From contig NZ_JAJAQC010000028.1 of the NCBI RefSeq assembly GCF_027604915.1, positions 30,139-94,138 of the forward strand: a DNA stretch of 64,000 nt, read 5' to 3'. Positions 24,227-35,901 of the stretch are shown in pieces (the stretch's first letter is position 1; each line of letters opens with the position of its first letter). The position numbers were made by a program, and so were the translations under genes. The notes beneath the pieces are model-generated. The model was not told where the DNA came from, did no database searches, and worked only from the letters and a program-made list of their open reading frames with translations. The stretch comes from Streptomonospora mangrovi (GTDB lineage: Bacteria; Actinomycetota; Actinomycetes; Streptosporangiales; Streptosporangiaceae).

Positions 24227-26185
24227 TCAGCCGGCCCTGCGGCGGCGGCTGAGGAAGTCCCGCACCACGTAGCCGCCGAGGCGGTCGGGGTCGGGGCGCA
24301 CCACCCGGCCGCCGTTGCGGCGGGCCACCTCGTCCACGAACCGCTCCAGCCGGGGGTCGTCGGCCAGCAGGAACACGTTGAGCGCGGCCCCGCGGCGGGT
24401 CATGCGGTCGACCTCAGCCAGGGTGGCGGCCGTGGTGTCGGCCGAGGGCGGCCAGGCGAACGCCGCCGACCCGTCGCGCAGCAGGTGCGCCGTGGGCTCG
24501 CCGTCGGTCACCACCAGCACGATCGGCTCGAAGTCGGGGTGGCGGTCCAGGTGCCGCCCGGCCAGCAGCAGCGCGTGCTGGAGGTTGGTGCCCTGGACCG
24601 GCTCCCACGACAGCTCGGCCAGGCCGTGCGCCGGGAGTTCGCGGGCGTAGTCGCTGAACCCGATGATCTGCACCGCGTCCTGGGGGAAGCGCGTGGTCAC
24701 CAGGGAGTGCAGCGCCATGGCGGTCTGCTTGGCACTGCCCCACAGGTCGCGCAGGGCCATCGAATAGGACAGGTCCACCAGCAGGCACACGGCGGCGGCG
24801 TCGCGGCGCTCGGTCTCGACCACCTCGAAGTCCTCCGGGCGCATCCGGATCGGACCGCCGGGTTCGGCCGCGCCCCGCCCGATCGCGTTGCGCAGGGTGC
24901 GCACCACGTCCAGCGGCTCCTCGTCGCCGAACTCCCAGGGCCGGCTCGCACCGGTGGGTTCGCCCCAGCGGCCGGCGGAGTCGGCGGCGTGCCCGCCGGA
25001 GCGGCTGTGCCCGGCGGTGTCGGCGAAGACCTCCCGCAGCGCGGTCTCGCCCAGGCGGCGCACCGCCTTGGGGGTCAGCCGCAGCCGGTTGCGCGAGCCC
25101 TCCAGGTAGCCCTGGTCGCGGAGTTCGCGCTCCAGGGCGCGCAGCCGCTCCAGGTCGTCCACGGCGGGGCGGCCCAGCGCCCGGCGCACGGCCTCCTCGT
25201 CGATGTCCTCCAGTCCGGCCCCGGCGTAGCCCTGGCTCAGCGCGGTGTCGAGTTCGGCGAGGTCGGCCAGCTCCTGCACGGCGGTGGTGGCGTCGCCCGC
25301 GCCCAGCCCTTCGGGGCCGTCGAGGTCCTCGGCGCCGCCCCAGGCGAGGTCGGGGCGGCGGGCGCGCAGCGCGCCGGAGAGGCGGTCCAGGGCGTCGGCC
25401 AGGCCCGACTCGCGGGCGGCCTGGTCCATCAGCCCGCCCAGTTCGGCCCGCTGCTCGGGGGTGAGGGAGTCCATCATGCGCTGGGCGGCGGCGGCGCGCC
25501 GCGCCAGGGTGTCGACCAGCTCCTCCAGGTTCCGCGGCCGGGGCTCCTCGGGGAACATGCCGCCGTAGGCGTCCATGAACCGGTCGAAGTCCTCCTGGGT
25601 GTGCTCGCCGCGCTCGTCGTCGGCCAGCATGGCGTTGAGCGCCTCCACCATCTCGCGCACCCGGGCCAGGTCCTCGGGCGTGCTGTGCTCCAGCGCCTGC
25701 TTCATGCCCTTGAACCGGGTGTCCAGGACCTCGCGGCGCAGCAGGTCGCGCAGCTCCTCGAAGCTGCGCCGGGCCGCCTCCGAGCGCCACTGGTAGTCGG
25801 CCAGGCGGCGCACGGCCGCCGCGGTGTCCTCGGGCAGGGCGTCCAGTTCGGCCTCGCGGAAGCGGGCGTCGTCGGAGGGGTCGGGGAACAGCTCGGCGCG
25901 CTCCTGGCCGATCGCGCGGTCCAGCAGCGCGCGCGCCTGCTCCAGGGTGCCGTCGAGCCGGCCGCGCGCGCGGACCTGCTCGCGGCGCTCGCGCACCCGG
26001 CGCAGCAGGTCGTCCAGGCCGCTCACGCCCTGGGTGCCGCGGCGCAGCAGGTCGCGCAGGGCCCGCAGCGGCTTGGCGCCGGCCATGATGTCGCGGCCCA
26101 GTTCGTCCAGCGCGGCGCGGACGTCGTAGGGCGGGGCGAGCGGGTCGGGGCCGTCGTCGTAGGGGCCGTATCGGAAGCGGTCCAC
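24227..26185 (-). CDS. VWA-domain protein (magnesium-chelatase-like subunit)
   Basis: A 652-aa protein: a long Arg/Glu-rich helical N-terminal region (about 1-400) and a C-terminal von Willebrand A domain with a MIDAS motif DLSYSMAL (DxSxS) at about 455, then VTTRFPQDAVQIIGFSDYAR, VQGTNLQHALLLAGRH and IVLVVTDGEPT. It pairs with the AAA+ ATPase gene 79 bp upstream (26265-27695), the arrangement of MoxR/VWA and ChlI/ChlD systems, where the ATPase remodels a client presented through the VWA protein. No porphyrin genes are nearby, so chelatase activity is unlikely. Confidence 0.88.
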   Translation of the reverse strand: MDRFRYGPYDDGPDPLAPPYDVRAALDELGRDIMAGAKPLRALRDLLRRGTQGVSGLDDLLRRVRERREQVRARGRLDGTLEQARALLDRAIGQERAELFPDPSDDARFREAELDALPEDTAAAVRRLADYQWRSEAARRSFEELRDLLRREVLDTRFKGMKQALEHSTPEDLARVREMVEALNAMLADDERGEHTQEDFDRFMDAYGGMFPEEPRPRNLEELVDTLARRAAAAQRMMDSLTPEQRAELGGLMDQAARESGLADALDRLSGALRARRPDLAWGGAEDLDGPEGLGAGDATTAVQELADLAELDTALSQGYAGAGLEDIDEEAVRRALGRPAVDDLERLRALERELRDQGYLEGSRNRLRLTPKAVRRLGETALREVFADTAGHSRSGGHAADSAGRWGEPTGASRPWEFGDEEPLDVVRTLRNAIGRGAAEPGGPIRMRPEDFEVVETERRDAAAVCLLVDLSYSMALRDLWGSAKQTAMALHSLVTTRFPQDAVQIIGFSDYARELPAHGLAELSWEPVQGTNLQHALLLAGRHLDRHPDFEPIVLVVTDGEPTAHLLRDGSAAFAWPPSADTTAATLAEVDRMTRRGAALNVFLLADDPRLERFVDEVARRNGGRVVRPDPDRLGGYVVRDFLSRRRRAG

Positions 26186-26264
26186 GGGTGGTCTCCCTTC
26201 GCCGCGGGCGCGGCGGTGCGCGGCCGGGCGCCGCGCCGGCGGCGGCGCGGCGCCCGTGCGCGGG

Positions 26265-27695
26265 TCAGGTCCGGTAGACGGTGCGGTCGCGCACGGTGTC
26301 CTTGGACAGCCGCCGGTTGAGGTAGAGGCCCTCCAGCGCGAACTCCACCGCCGAGGCGGCGAACCCGGGGGTCTCGCCGGTGCCCTCGTCGGGGGAGAGG
26401 CGGGCGATGAGGTCGGCCAGGCCGGGCAGCGGACCGACCCCGCGCAGCAGGTCGGCGGCGCTGACCAGTTCGCCGGTCTCGACGGTGCCGCCCTCGGCGA
26501 ACAGGTCGGTCAGCCCGGTGAGGTCGGCCCCGCCCAGGGTGGCGCGGAAGGTGTCGGCGGTGGCGCGGCGCAGCAGGTGGGCCAGCACCTCGGTCTCGCG
26601 GCCCTCCTCGCCGACCTCGAACTCGACCTTGCCCTGGAGGGTCTCCACGATCGGCGGGAGGTCGCACACCCGGGCCACCGGGGTGTCCTCGCCGGTCAGC
26701 GCGCCCCGGCGCAGCGCCGAGGCCGCCACGGTCTCGATGCCGGCGATGGCGAACCGCGCCGACACCCCCGAGCGGTCGTCCACCGAGGCGGAGTCGCGGA
26801 CCAGGCGGGTGAACCGGGCCACGGTCTCGACCAGGTGCAGGGGCACCACCGCGCCGGCGGGGAGGTCGGCCTCCTGGCGGACGAGGTCGATCTCGTCGGA
26901 GAGGTCGGGCGGGTAGTGGGTGCGGACCTCGGCGCCGAAGCGGTCCTTCAGCGGCGTGATGATGCGGCCGCGGTTGGTGTAGTCCTCGGGGTTGGCGCTG
27001 GCGACCAGCAGGACGTCCAGCGGCAGCCGCAGCGCGTAGCCGCGGATCTGGATGTCGCGCTCCTCCAGCACGTTGAGCAGCGCCACCTGGATGCGGGCCG
27101 CGAGGTCGGGGAGTTCGTTGAGGCAGAACACGCCCCGGTTGGTGCGCGGCACCAGGCCGTAGTGGACGGTCTCGGGGTCGCCCAGGCTGCGGCCCTCGGC
27201 GAGCTTGACCGGGTCGATGTCGCCGATCAGGTCGCCCACGCCGGTGTCGGGGGTGGCGAGCTTCTCGCCGTAGCGGTCGGCGCGGTGCCACCAGGACACC
27301 GGGAGGTCGTCGCCGTGTTCGGCGGCCAGCGCCCGGCAGCGCGCGCACACGGGGTCGTAGGGGTGGTCGTTGATCGGGCAGCCCTCAACGACGGGGGTCC
27401 ATTCGTCCAGCAGCCCGGAGACGGTGCGGATCAGGCGGGTCTTGCCCTGCCCGCGCTCACCGAGCAGGACGAGGTCGTGGCCGGCCAGCAGCGCGCGCTC
27501 GACCCGGGGCAGCACGGTGTCGTCGAAGCCGACGATGCCGGGGAACCGGGGTTCGCCGGCGCGCATGCGGCGCAGCAGGTTGTCGCGGACCTCGCCCTTG
27601 ACGGTGCGGCGCACGTGCCCCGAGGCGCGCAGGGCGCCCAGGGTGGCGGGGAGGTCGGCGGGGGCGGTGTGGCCAGAGGCAGCGGCGGCAGACAC
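26265..27695 (-). CDS. AAA+ ATPase, ChlI/MoxR-like
   Basis: A 476-aa ATPase from GTG 27695. Walker A is LLGERGQGKTRLIR (about 75), with Walker B-like GVFCLNELPDLAARIQVALL and sensor 1 LLVASANPEDYTNRGRI. Between Walker A and B lies CPINDHPYDPVCARC, a Cys-x10-CxxC arrangement that may bind zinc and that ordinary MoxR proteins lack. The frame is open well upstream (to 29009) but that part overlaps the divergent FIST gene and is not conserved. It forms a functional pair with the VWA protein downstream. The client is unknown. Confidence 0.88.
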   Translation of the reverse strand: MSAAAASGHTAPADLPATLGALRASGHVRRTVKGEVRDNLLRRMRAGEPRFPGIVGFDDTVLPRVERALLAGHDLVLLGERGQGKTRLIRTVSGLLDEWTPVVEGCPINDHPYDPVCARCRALAAEHGDDLPVSWWHRADRYGEKLATPDTGVGDLIGDIDPVKLAEGRSLGDPETVHYGLVPRTNRGVFCLNELPDLAARIQVALLNVLEERDIQIRGYALRLPLDVLLVASANPEDYTNRGRIITPLKDRFGAEVRTHYPPDLSDEIDLVRQEADLPAGAVVPLHLVETVARFTRLVRDSASVDDRSGVSARFAIAGIETVAASALRRGALTGEDTPVARVCDLPPIVETLQGKVEFEVGEEGRETEVLAHLLRRATADTFRATLGGADLTGLTDLFAEGGTVETGELVSAADLLRGVGPLPGLADLIARLSPDEGTGETPGFAASAVEFALEGLYLNRRLSKDTVRDRTVYRT

Positions 27696-27884
27696 AGCGT
27701 CGAGTCTATGCCCGCGCGCCGATTTGGCCAGTGGCCCGGCCCGCCCCGCGCGCGGGGGCCGGGCGCGGGGCGGGGCGCGCGGGGCGCGCCGCGAAATACC
27801 GCGGGTGCCGCGCGGGTTTGAGGGCGTAGGACTGGGAGTATGGTCCCGGTGTGCCATATCGGACGAACGATGCGAGGTGGGGGC

Positions 27885-29045
27885 GTGGCGGGGTTCGGTG
27901 ACGCGCTGGCGACGGGCGCCGATCTGGTGAGCGCCGCGGAGCGCGCCGCGCTGGACGCCCTGCGGCCCCTGGACGGCGCCGCCGACCTCGTCTGCTTCTT
28001 CGTCAGCGGCGCCGACCCCGACGAGGTCGTGCTGGCCGGCGAGCGCGTCATGGCGCTGGCCGAGGGCGCGGTCACCCTGGGCTGCACCTCCACCGGCGTG
28101 GTGGGCGGCGGCCGGGGGGTCGAGGGGCAGGGCGCGGTCAGCGTGTGGGCGGCGCGGCTGCCCGACGTCACGCTGACCCCCTTCCGGCTCGACGCCATCC
28201 CCGAGGGCGACCACCTCGCGGTGGTGGGCATGCACCAGCCCGACCCCGAGGACCGCGCGGCGCTGCTGCTGGCCAACCCCTACGAGTTCCCCGCCCAGTC
28301 GTTCGTGGAGCGCTCCACCGACGCCCTGGGCGGGCTGCCGATCGTGGGCGGCCTGGCCGACGGCATGCGCGGCGAGGAGTCCGTGCGGCTGTTCTCCGAC
28401 GGCGAGGTCGCCGAGTCGGGCGCCGTGGGCCTGCTGCTGGGCGGGGCCGGGGTGGTGGGCACCGTGGTCAGCCAGGGCTGCCGCCCGATCGGGCCGGCCA
28501 TGGCGGTGACCAAGGCCGAGGGCAACGTGGTGCTGGAACTCGCCGGGGCGCCCGCCTATGAGCGGCTGGAGGCGCTGGTCAACGCGCTGCCGCCCGAGGA
28601 GCAGGAACTCGCGGCCATGGGGCTGCACATCGGGATCGCCATGGACGAGTACGCCGACCGCCACGAGCAGGGCGACTTCCTGGTGCGCTCGGTGCTGGGC
28701 GCCGATCCGGAGGCCGGGTCGCTGAGCATCGGCGACACGGTGGAGGTCGGCCAGACCGTGCGGTTCCAGGTCCGCGACCACGACTCCGCCGCCGCCGACC
28801 TGGTGGAGCGCCTGCGCGCCTTCGGCGAGGAGCACGCCGGGCACACCGGGGCGGCGCTGCTGTTCTCGTGCAACGGGCGCGGCGCGGGCATGTTCCCCAC
28901 CTCCGACCACGACATCCGCTCGGTGCAGCAGAACCTCGGCATCGTCAACGTCGGCGGGTTCTTCGCCGCCGGCGAGATCGGCCCCGTCGCCGGACGCAAC
29001 CACGTGCACAGCTTCACCGCCTGCCTGCTGGCCTTCCGGAGCTGA
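27885..29045 (+). CDS. FIST N/C-domain sensory protein
   Basis: A 386-aa soluble protein with FIST_N (about 25-220) and FIST_C (about 225-375) domains, found alone or in signal-transduction proteins and thought to bind small ligands. Landmarks: VTLGCTSTGVVGGG, LPIVGGLADGM, GVVGTVVSQGCRPIGPAM, and the C-terminal ALLFSCNGRGAGMF, GIVNVGGFFAAGEIGPVAGR. GTG 27885 follows GAGGTGGGGG closely; ATG 27870 or GTG 27840 would add a few unconserved residues. It is divergent from the MoxR-like gene. Confidence 0.9.
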   Translation: MAGFGDALATGADLVSAAERAALDALRPLDGAADLVCFFVSGADPDEVVLAGERVMALAEGAVTLGCTSTGVVGGGRGVEGQGAVSVWAARLPDVTLTPFRLDAIPEGDHLAVVGMHQPDPEDRAALLLANPYEFPAQSFVERSTDALGGLPIVGGLADGMRGEESVRLFSDGEVAESGAVGLLLGGAGVVGTVVSQGCRPIGPAMAVTKAEGNVVLELAGAPAYERLEALVNALPPEEQELAAMGLHIGIAMDEYADRHEQGDFLVRSVLGADPEAGSLSIGDTVEVGQTVRFQVRDHDSAAADLVERLRAFGEEHAGHTGAALLFSCNGRGAGMFPTSDHDIRSVQQNLGIVNVGGFFAAGEIGPVAGRNHVHSFTACLLAFRS

Positions 29046-29224
29046 CCCCGGCCCGCCGGGGCTGATTCCGGCCGGCCTGTTCCGTCGGGGCTGGTGGCCG
29101 CCCTCTGCCGCCTCCCCGCGCCCAACCTTTACCGGCGCGCGCCCGCCCGGGGCGGCGCGCCGCCTTGGCCGCCCGCCGTGCCCGCGTGCTTACTGGACGT
29201 GTTCCACGGTGAGGGGGTCGGGCG

Positions 29225-30622
29225 ATGTCGTGCGCCTGGAGGCGGGCCGGTGCCGCCGTGCTGTCGAGTGTGGTGCTGGCACTGCCGCTCGGGGCCGGCG
29301 CCCCGGCCGCGGCGTCGCCCCGGTCCGCCGCAGACGGCCGGGGCTGGATCCAGGAGGACCTGGCGCGTGCCGACGCGGTGGGCGCGCGCGGCGGCGCCGG
29401 CGGCCTGCGCACGGCCGTCGGCACCGCGCCGGGGGCGTCGCTGCGCACCGCCGCCGCGCCCGCGCCGGGCGCCGTCGCGGTCTTCCCCGCCCACGGGCTG
29501 GCCCGCCCCGCCTCGGCGGTGGACGTGCGGGCCGAGGCCACCGCCGGCGCGGTGCTGCTGGAGGCGCGCGGGGTGCGCGCCGACGGCATGTGGACGGAGT
29601 GGCGGTCGGTCGGCCCGATCACCGTGCCGGCCGGGGCCGCCCGGAGCGGCGAGGAGGTCGGCGGCCGCGTGCGCCTGCCCGAGCCGGTGGACCGGGTGCA
29701 GGTGCGCGTGGGGTTCGGCGCCGCCGAGCCCGCCGGAGCGGCGGCCGTGCTGGAGTCGGTGCGGCTGCGCCCGGTGCAGCGCACCGCGCCGGAGGAGCCC
29801 TCGGCGGCCCCCGAGGGGGAGTCGTCGTCGGCGCCCGGCGGGGCGGAGGGGGAGCGCCCGGCCGACCGGCCGTTCTCGGCGCGGGTGTTCGCCACCCGCA
29901 TCGGGCACGTCGGCGGCACCACCGCCAACGGCCACACCGTCCGCGAGAACGACCACTTCGTGGCGCTGCCCTCGCGGCGCGGGCTGAGCGGGCGCGGCGC
30001 CGGCGACTACACCGTGCGGGTGTGCGCCGAGGACGGCGAGCGCCGCTGCGCCTACGCGCCGGTGTGGGACGTGGGGCCGTGGAACATCCGGGACGACCAC
30101 TGGAACGCCGAGCGCGAGGAGTGGCGCGACCTCCCGCGCGGGCTGCCCCAGGCCCAGGCCGCCTACGAGGACGGCCACAACGGCGGACGCGACGGGTTCG
30201 GCCGCGAGGTCGCCAACCCGGCGGGCATCGACCTCGCCGACGGCACGTTCCGGGACGGCCTGAAGTTGCCCACCAACGCCTGGGTGCGGGTGGACTACCT
30301 GTGGACGGCCGGGTACGACCACCCGGCAAGCATCACGGCCGCGCCCGAGACCCAGCCGGTGCCGGTGCGCGCGGGGCCGGGGATGTCCCACGCCGAGCGC
30401 GGGGTGGCCGCCCACGCGGCGGCGGTGGACGTGGTCTGCCGGGTGCCCGGCGACGAGGTGACCGGCCCGCAGGGGGCCAGCGACGTGTGGTTCGCCATCG
30501 GGGCGGGCGACTACGTTCCGGCGGCCAACGTGAGCGGCGGCGACTCCGCGCCCACCTGCCGCGAGGGCGAAGGTGAGGGCGAGGGGGCGGACGGCGCCCG
30601 CGATGGCGGGAGCGGGGGCTGA
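29225..30622 (+). CDS. Secreted protein with RlpA-like double-psi beta-barrel region
   Basis: A 465-aa exported protein: signal peptide at 1-31 (RRAGAAVLSSVVLAL...AAAS), a variable Ala/Gly/Glu-rich region with a beta-rich stretch (about 80-190) and, at about 225-345, a region resembling RlpA/expansin-like barrels (GGTTANGHTVRENDHFVALP, YAPVWDVGPWNIRDDHW, GREVANPAGIDLADGTF). The last ~90 residues (VPVRAGPGMSHAERGVAAH) look like an SH3-type repeat; a Glu/Gly tail follows. Such proteins act on or bind peptidoglycan. No lytic residue is assigned here. Confidence 0.75.
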   Translation: MSCAWRRAGAAVLSSVVLALPLGAGAPAAASPRSAADGRGWIQEDLARADAVGARGGAGGLRTAVGTAPGASLRTAAAPAPGAVAVFPAHGLARPASAVDVRAEATAGAVLLEARGVRADGMWTEWRSVGPITVPAGAARSGEEVGGRVRLPEPVDRVQVRVGFGAAEPAGAAAVLESVRLRPVQRTAPEEPSAAPEGESSSAPGGAEGERPADRPFSARVFATRIGHVGGTTANGHTVRENDHFVALPSRRGLSGRGAGDYTVRVCAEDGERRCAYAPVWDVGPWNIRDDHWNAEREEWRDLPRGLPQAQAAYEDGHNGGRDGFGREVANPAGIDLADGTFRDGLKLPTNAWVRVDYLWTAGYDHPASITAAPETQPVPVRAGPGMSHAERGVAAHAAAVDVVCRVPGDEVTGPQGASDVWFAIGAGDYVPAANVSGGDSAPTCREGEGEGEGADGARDGGSGG

Positions 30623-30707
30623 GCGGCGCCCCGCGCGGTCAGCGGGCGGCCGGCGGGCCGGTCGCACCGCGAGGGTGGTCGCGTACCCACCTCACAGGAC
30701 AGAACGG

Positions 30708-31247
30708 CTAGTCGCGCACCACGATCGTGCCGGCGGCGCGGTCGTGCAGGGTGCGGCGCCCCTCGTCACCGAGGCACCACAGGCAGTCCAGCAGCGTGAA
30801 GACGTGGCCGACGCACAGCAGGCACTGCGGCAGCCCGAACAGCAGGGCGCGCCCCACGGTCTGGCCCTGGCCGAGCCGGGAGCCGTCGGCCCGCACCACC
30901 CGGACGCGCACCATCATCTTGCCCAGGGTGCGCCCGCCGGCGATGTGGAACAGCCAGTCGTAGAAGAAGAGCAGCACGCCCCAGCCGAAGAGGATGAGGT
31001 AGGCCCACGCGTCGTAGAAGCCGTCCTGGGGCTCGCCGCCCTGCAACGACGCCGGGTTCACCAGCACGGTGACGATGAAGAACATGAACGCGAACATCGT
31101 CAGCAGCGTGTAGTCGATCAGCCGCGCGCCCAGGCGGCGGCCGAAGCCGGCGACGGGGGGTTCGGCCCGGTGCGGCGGGCCGGGGTAGGGCGCCGGACCC
31201 GGCGGCGGGGGGTTCCAGGCGTTCCAGCCCGGTGGGGAATGGTTCAC
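30708..31247 (-). CDS. RDD-family membrane protein
   Basis: A 179-aa protein with a Pro-rich cytoplasmic N-terminus (about 1-35), then the RDD domain: GFGRRLGARLIDYTLLTMFA (Arg and Asp characteristic of the family), a second helix pair around ILFGWGVLLFFYDWLFH, and GGRTLGKMMVRVRVV. It ends with TLHDRAAGTIVVRD, a common RDD finish. GTG 31247 is the only start that includes the Pro-rich leader; its RBS is weak. Function unknown; transport roles are suggested for some relatives. Confidence 0.9.
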   Translation of the reverse strand: MNHSPPGWNAWNPPPPGPAPYPGPPHRAEPPVAGFGRRLGARLIDYTLLTMFAFMFFIVTVLVNPASLQGGEPQDGFYDAWAYLILFGWGVLLFFYDWLFHIAGGRTLGKMMVRVRVVRADGSRLGQGQTVGRALLFGLPQCLLCVGHVFTLLDCLWCLGDEGRRTLHDRAAGTIVVRD

Positions 31248-31301
31248 CCCGGAATGGTCCCACTCCCGGGCGCCCGCCCGCCAACCGGCGAAGGGTGCAC
31301 A

Positions 31302-31338
31302 ACGCGGAAGGGGCGGCCCGTGGCCGCCCCTTCCGCGT
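31302..31338 (-). terminator. 17-bp hairpin downstream of greA
   Basis: Arms 31302-31318 and 31322-31338 pair perfectly around a 3-nt loop, 16 bp past the greA stop on the minus strand. Confidence 0.85.
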
Positions 31339-31354
31339 ATGCGCGTGGGCGGGG

Positions 31355-31855
31355 CTATTCCGACCCGTAGGGGACGGCGTCGATGATCTCGACCGAGAGG
31401 CTGCGTCCGTTCGGCAGCGTGTAGCTGGCGGTCTCGCCGATCTTCTTGCCGTTGATCGCGCTGCCCAGCGGCGACTTGGGGGAGTAGACGTCGATCGGCG
31501 CCCCGCTCTCCTCGCGGGAGGCGAGCAGGAAGGTGACCTCCTCGTCGTCGCCCTCGAACTTGATGGTGACGGTCATGCCGGGGCTGACCACCCCCGTCTG
31601 CTTCGGGGCGCCGCCCACCCGCGCGTTGCGCAGGATGGTCTGGAGCTGGGCGATGCGCGCCTCGATCTTGCCCTGCTCCTCCTTGGCGGCGTGGTAGCCG
31701 CCGTTCTCGCGGAGGTCGCCCTCCTCGCGCGCGGCCTCGATCTTGTCGGCGATCTCGATGCGACCCGTGCCCGTCAGGTGCTCCAGCTCCGCTTTGAGCC
31801 GGTCATACGCCTCCTGGGTGAGCCAGGTGACGTTGTCATCGCGGGTCTCGGTCAC
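31355..31855 (-). CDS. greA: Transcription elongation factor GreA
   Basis: A 166-aa RNA polymerase-binding factor that rescues backtracked complexes by stimulating transcript cleavage. It has the N-terminal coiled coil with the catalytic acidic tip (EAAREEGDLRENGGYHAAKE) and the C-terminal FKBP-like domain (VYSPKSPLGSAINGKKIGE). GTG 31855 follows AAGGAG five bases away. Length is normal. DUF4307 and mca lie next to it, an arrangement familiar from other actinomycetes. Confidence 0.97.
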   Translation of the reverse strand: MTETRDDNVTWLTQEAYDRLKAELEHLTGTGRIEIADKIEAAREEGDLRENGGYHAAKEEQGKIEARIAQLQTILRNARVGGAPKQTGVVSPGMTVTIKFEGDDEEVTFLLASREESGAPIDVYSPKSPLGSAINGKKIGETASYTLPNGRSLSVEIIDAVPYGSE

Positions 31856-31916
31856 GGGAACTCCTTGAGTACGTCTAGGACTAGCGGCCGGATCGGCCGT
31901 AGCTGAACTTACGAGA

Positions 31917-31950
31917 TTATCACCGGGCCGCTGGTAGGGCCGGGTGATAA
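31917..31950 (-). promoter_or_regulatory. TTATCACC / GGTGATAA inverted repeat between DUF4307 and greA
   Basis: Perfect 8-bp arms (31917-31924, 31943-31950), plus four further pairs after one mismatch, lie between the DUF4307 stop and the greA start. It may end the DUF4307 transcript or act as an operator for greA. Confidence 0.5.
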
Positions 31951-32029
31951 GCGCTGGTCCGCGCCGGTGCGGGCGGTGGGGCGTGGCCGGGGTCGGGCCG
32001 GAGGGTCGGGGCGCTCCAGGTGGGTCGAC

Positions 32030-32437
32030 TTACCTTGTCGAACCTTGTTCCCTGCACGAGCCCACTTCTACCGCCGAAGCCTCACGAATCGTGTCGACGG
32101 TCGCGGTGACGTCGCGGATACCGGACTCGACCTCGACGGTCCGCTGGCCCACCTCGACGTGGCGGGAGTCGCGCGCGGTGATGACGCACTCGGCCGGTGC
32201 GCTGCTGTTGACCTGGAAGGTGACCGACGCCTCCTCGGCGGAGTCGACACTCCAGGCGACCACCTGCACCGAGACCCCGCCGGACCCGCCGTAGCTCATG
32301 AGCGCCAGGCCCCAGCCGATGGTGAACACCACGGCCGCCGCGATGCCGACGACGAAGAAGACGGGGGTGTTCCCCAGGCGTCGCTGCGCCCCGGGCGCGG
32401 GAGCGCCGGACGCGCGGTCAGCGGGGCTGTCGGCCAT
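32030..32437 (-). CDS. DUF4307 membrane protein
   Basis: A 135-aa protein with a disordered N-terminus (about 1-25), one TM helix ([20 protein letters not shown]) and an extracytoplasmic beta-rich domain ([41 protein letters not shown]) with two Cys that may pair. ATG 32437 is preferred to an upstream frame because CGGAG lies just ahead. It matches the actinobacterial DUF4307 family, regularly encoded divergent from mca. Function unknown. Confidence 0.88.
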   Translation of the reverse strand: MADSPADRASGAPAPGAQRRLGNTPVFFVVGIAAAVVFTIGWGLALMSYGGSGGVSVQVVAWSVDSAEEASVTFQVNSSAPAECVITARDSRHVEVGQRTVEVESGIRDVTATVDTIREASAVEVGSCREQGSTR

Positions 32438-32618
32438 GCGGGAATCTCCGAACGTGGGGTCTACGTTGTCTAAGATTAGCCCCGTCCCGGGCCGCCCCTG
32501 CTCCACCCCCGTCCCGCATGTCACGGGCCGGCGGCGAGGGACGATTCGCGCCAGGGCGGGCGCCTTCCACGCCCGTACTTTCGTGTTCAGCGACTACCCA
32601 AAAAAGGGGATTTGTCCG

Positions 32619-33497
32619 TTGTCCGAGCGCTTGCGGCTGATGGCCGTGCATGCCCACCCCGATGACGAGTCCAGCAAGGGCGCGGCCACCATGGTCCGCT
32701 ACGTCAACGAGGGCGCCGAGGTCCTCGTCGTCACGCTGACCGGCGGCGAGGCCGGGTCCATCCTCAACCCCGCGATGGACCGGCCCGAAATCCGCGACAA
32801 CATCGCCGAGGTCCGCCGCCAGGAGATGGCCGCGGCCCGCGAGATCCTCGGCGTGCAGCAGGAGTTCAGCGGGTTCGTCGACTCCGGCCTGCCCGAGGGC
32901 GACCCCCTGCCGCCGCTGCCCGAGGGCTGCTTCGCCGTCCAGCCCCTGGAGGTCGCCTCCGAGCCGCTGGTGCGCTCGGTCCGCGCGTTCCGCCCGCACG
33001 TGATGCTCACCTACGACGAGCAGGGCGGCTACCCCCACCCCGACCACATCATGACTCACAAGGTGTCGGTCGAGGCGTTCGAGGCCGCCGGCGACCCCGA
33101 CCGCTACCCCGGCACCGGCGACCCCTGGCAGCCCTCCAAGCTCTACTACCACGTGTCCTTCCCGCGCGAGCGGTTCGAGCGCATCAGCGAGCTGATCGAG
33201 CGGCGCGGCCTGGAGAACCCCTACGCCGAGTGGCTGGAGCGCATGAAGGACCGCGACTTCCCGCAGTGGGAGATCACCACGCGGATCAAGTGCGACGAGT
33301 ACTTCGAGGTGCGCGACCGCGCGCTGATCGCCCACGCCACCCAGATCGACCCCAACGGGTTCTGGTTCGCGGTGCCGATGGACATCCAGCGCGAGGCGTG
33401 GCCGTACGAGGACTACCACCTCGCCCGCTCGCTGGTGGACACCGACCTGCCTGAGGACGACCTCTTCGCGGGCATCCGCGAGACGGTGGCAACATGA
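32619..33497 (+). CDS. mca: Mycothiol S-conjugate amidase
   Basis: A 292-aa Zn-dependent amidase that cleaves mycothiol adducts of electrophiles and drugs, giving mercapturic acids for export. The zinc motif AHPDDE is at residue 12, with YPHPDH and HATQIDPNG later. The start is TTG 32619, eight bases after AAAAAGGGGA; it gives the usual [17 protein letters not shown] beginning. MshB, the close paralogue, starts and ends differently; the C-terminus ([17 protein letters not shown]) is typical of Mca. The gene overlaps the small TM gene downstream by ATGA. Confidence 0.95.
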   Translation: MSERLRLMAVHAHPDDESSKGAATMVRYVNEGAEVLVVTLTGGEAGSILNPAMDRPEIRDNIAEVRRQEMAAAREILGVQQEFSGFVDSGLPEGDPLPPLPEGCFAVQPLEVASEPLVRSVRAFRPHVMLTYDEQGGYPHPDHIMTHKVSVEAFEAAGDPDRYPGTGDPWQPSKLYYHVSFPRERFERISELIERRGLENPYAEWLERMKDRDFPQWEITTRIKCDEYFEVRDRALIAHATQIDPNGFWFAVPMDIQREAWPYEDYHLARSLVDTDLPEDDLFAGIRETVAT

Positions 33498-33724
33498 ACA
33501 CCATGACCGCACTTGCGCAGTTGGCCGAGGCCGACCTCGCCACCGACACCATCACCCCCGGTGTGCTCGGCTTCCTCGCCGTGTTCTTCGTGGGCGCCTG
33601 CCTGTACTTCCTCATGCGGTCGATGCGCAACCGCCTGGCCGCGGTGCGCTTCGACGAGGACGCCCCCGCCGGTCCGGCGGCCACCCCGGGCGCCGCGGCC
33701 GACGACCCCGCCCGGCGCTCCTAG
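33494..33724 (+). CDS. Small one-TM protein coupled to mca
   Basis: A 76-aa protein whose ATG overlaps the mca stop (ATGA), so translation is coupled. It has one TM helix ([20 protein letters not shown]) and a short cytoplasmic tail with conserved [12 protein letters not shown]. Small membrane proteins of this size next to mca are common in actinobacteria; function unknown. Confidence 0.85.
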   Translation: MNTMTALAQLAEADLATDTITPGVLGFLAVFFVGACLYFLMRSMRNRLAAVRFDEDAPAGPAATPGAAADDPARRS

Positions 33725-33870
33725 CGGCGCCCGTGCGCCCGGCCACCCGCGCGGCCGGGCGCACCGGCGACCCCGCCCCACGGGGCGCGGGGGCGGTCCG
33801 GTGGCCCCGCGCGATCGCGCGCCGCCACCCCGCGCGGTAGCGCCCGCGCCCGCGTGGGCAGAGTGGGGTT

Positions 33871-35865
<1,995 letters not shown>

Positions 35866-35901
35866 GGGGGCGGCGATCCGCCGCCGACTCCCCGGCGGGT
35901 G

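Noticed and set aside
24227..27695. Magnesium chelatase function for the ATPase/VWA pair
   Set aside because: No ChlH/BchH or porphyrin genes nearby and the Cys insertion is atypical; a MoxR/VWA-like chaperone role fits better.
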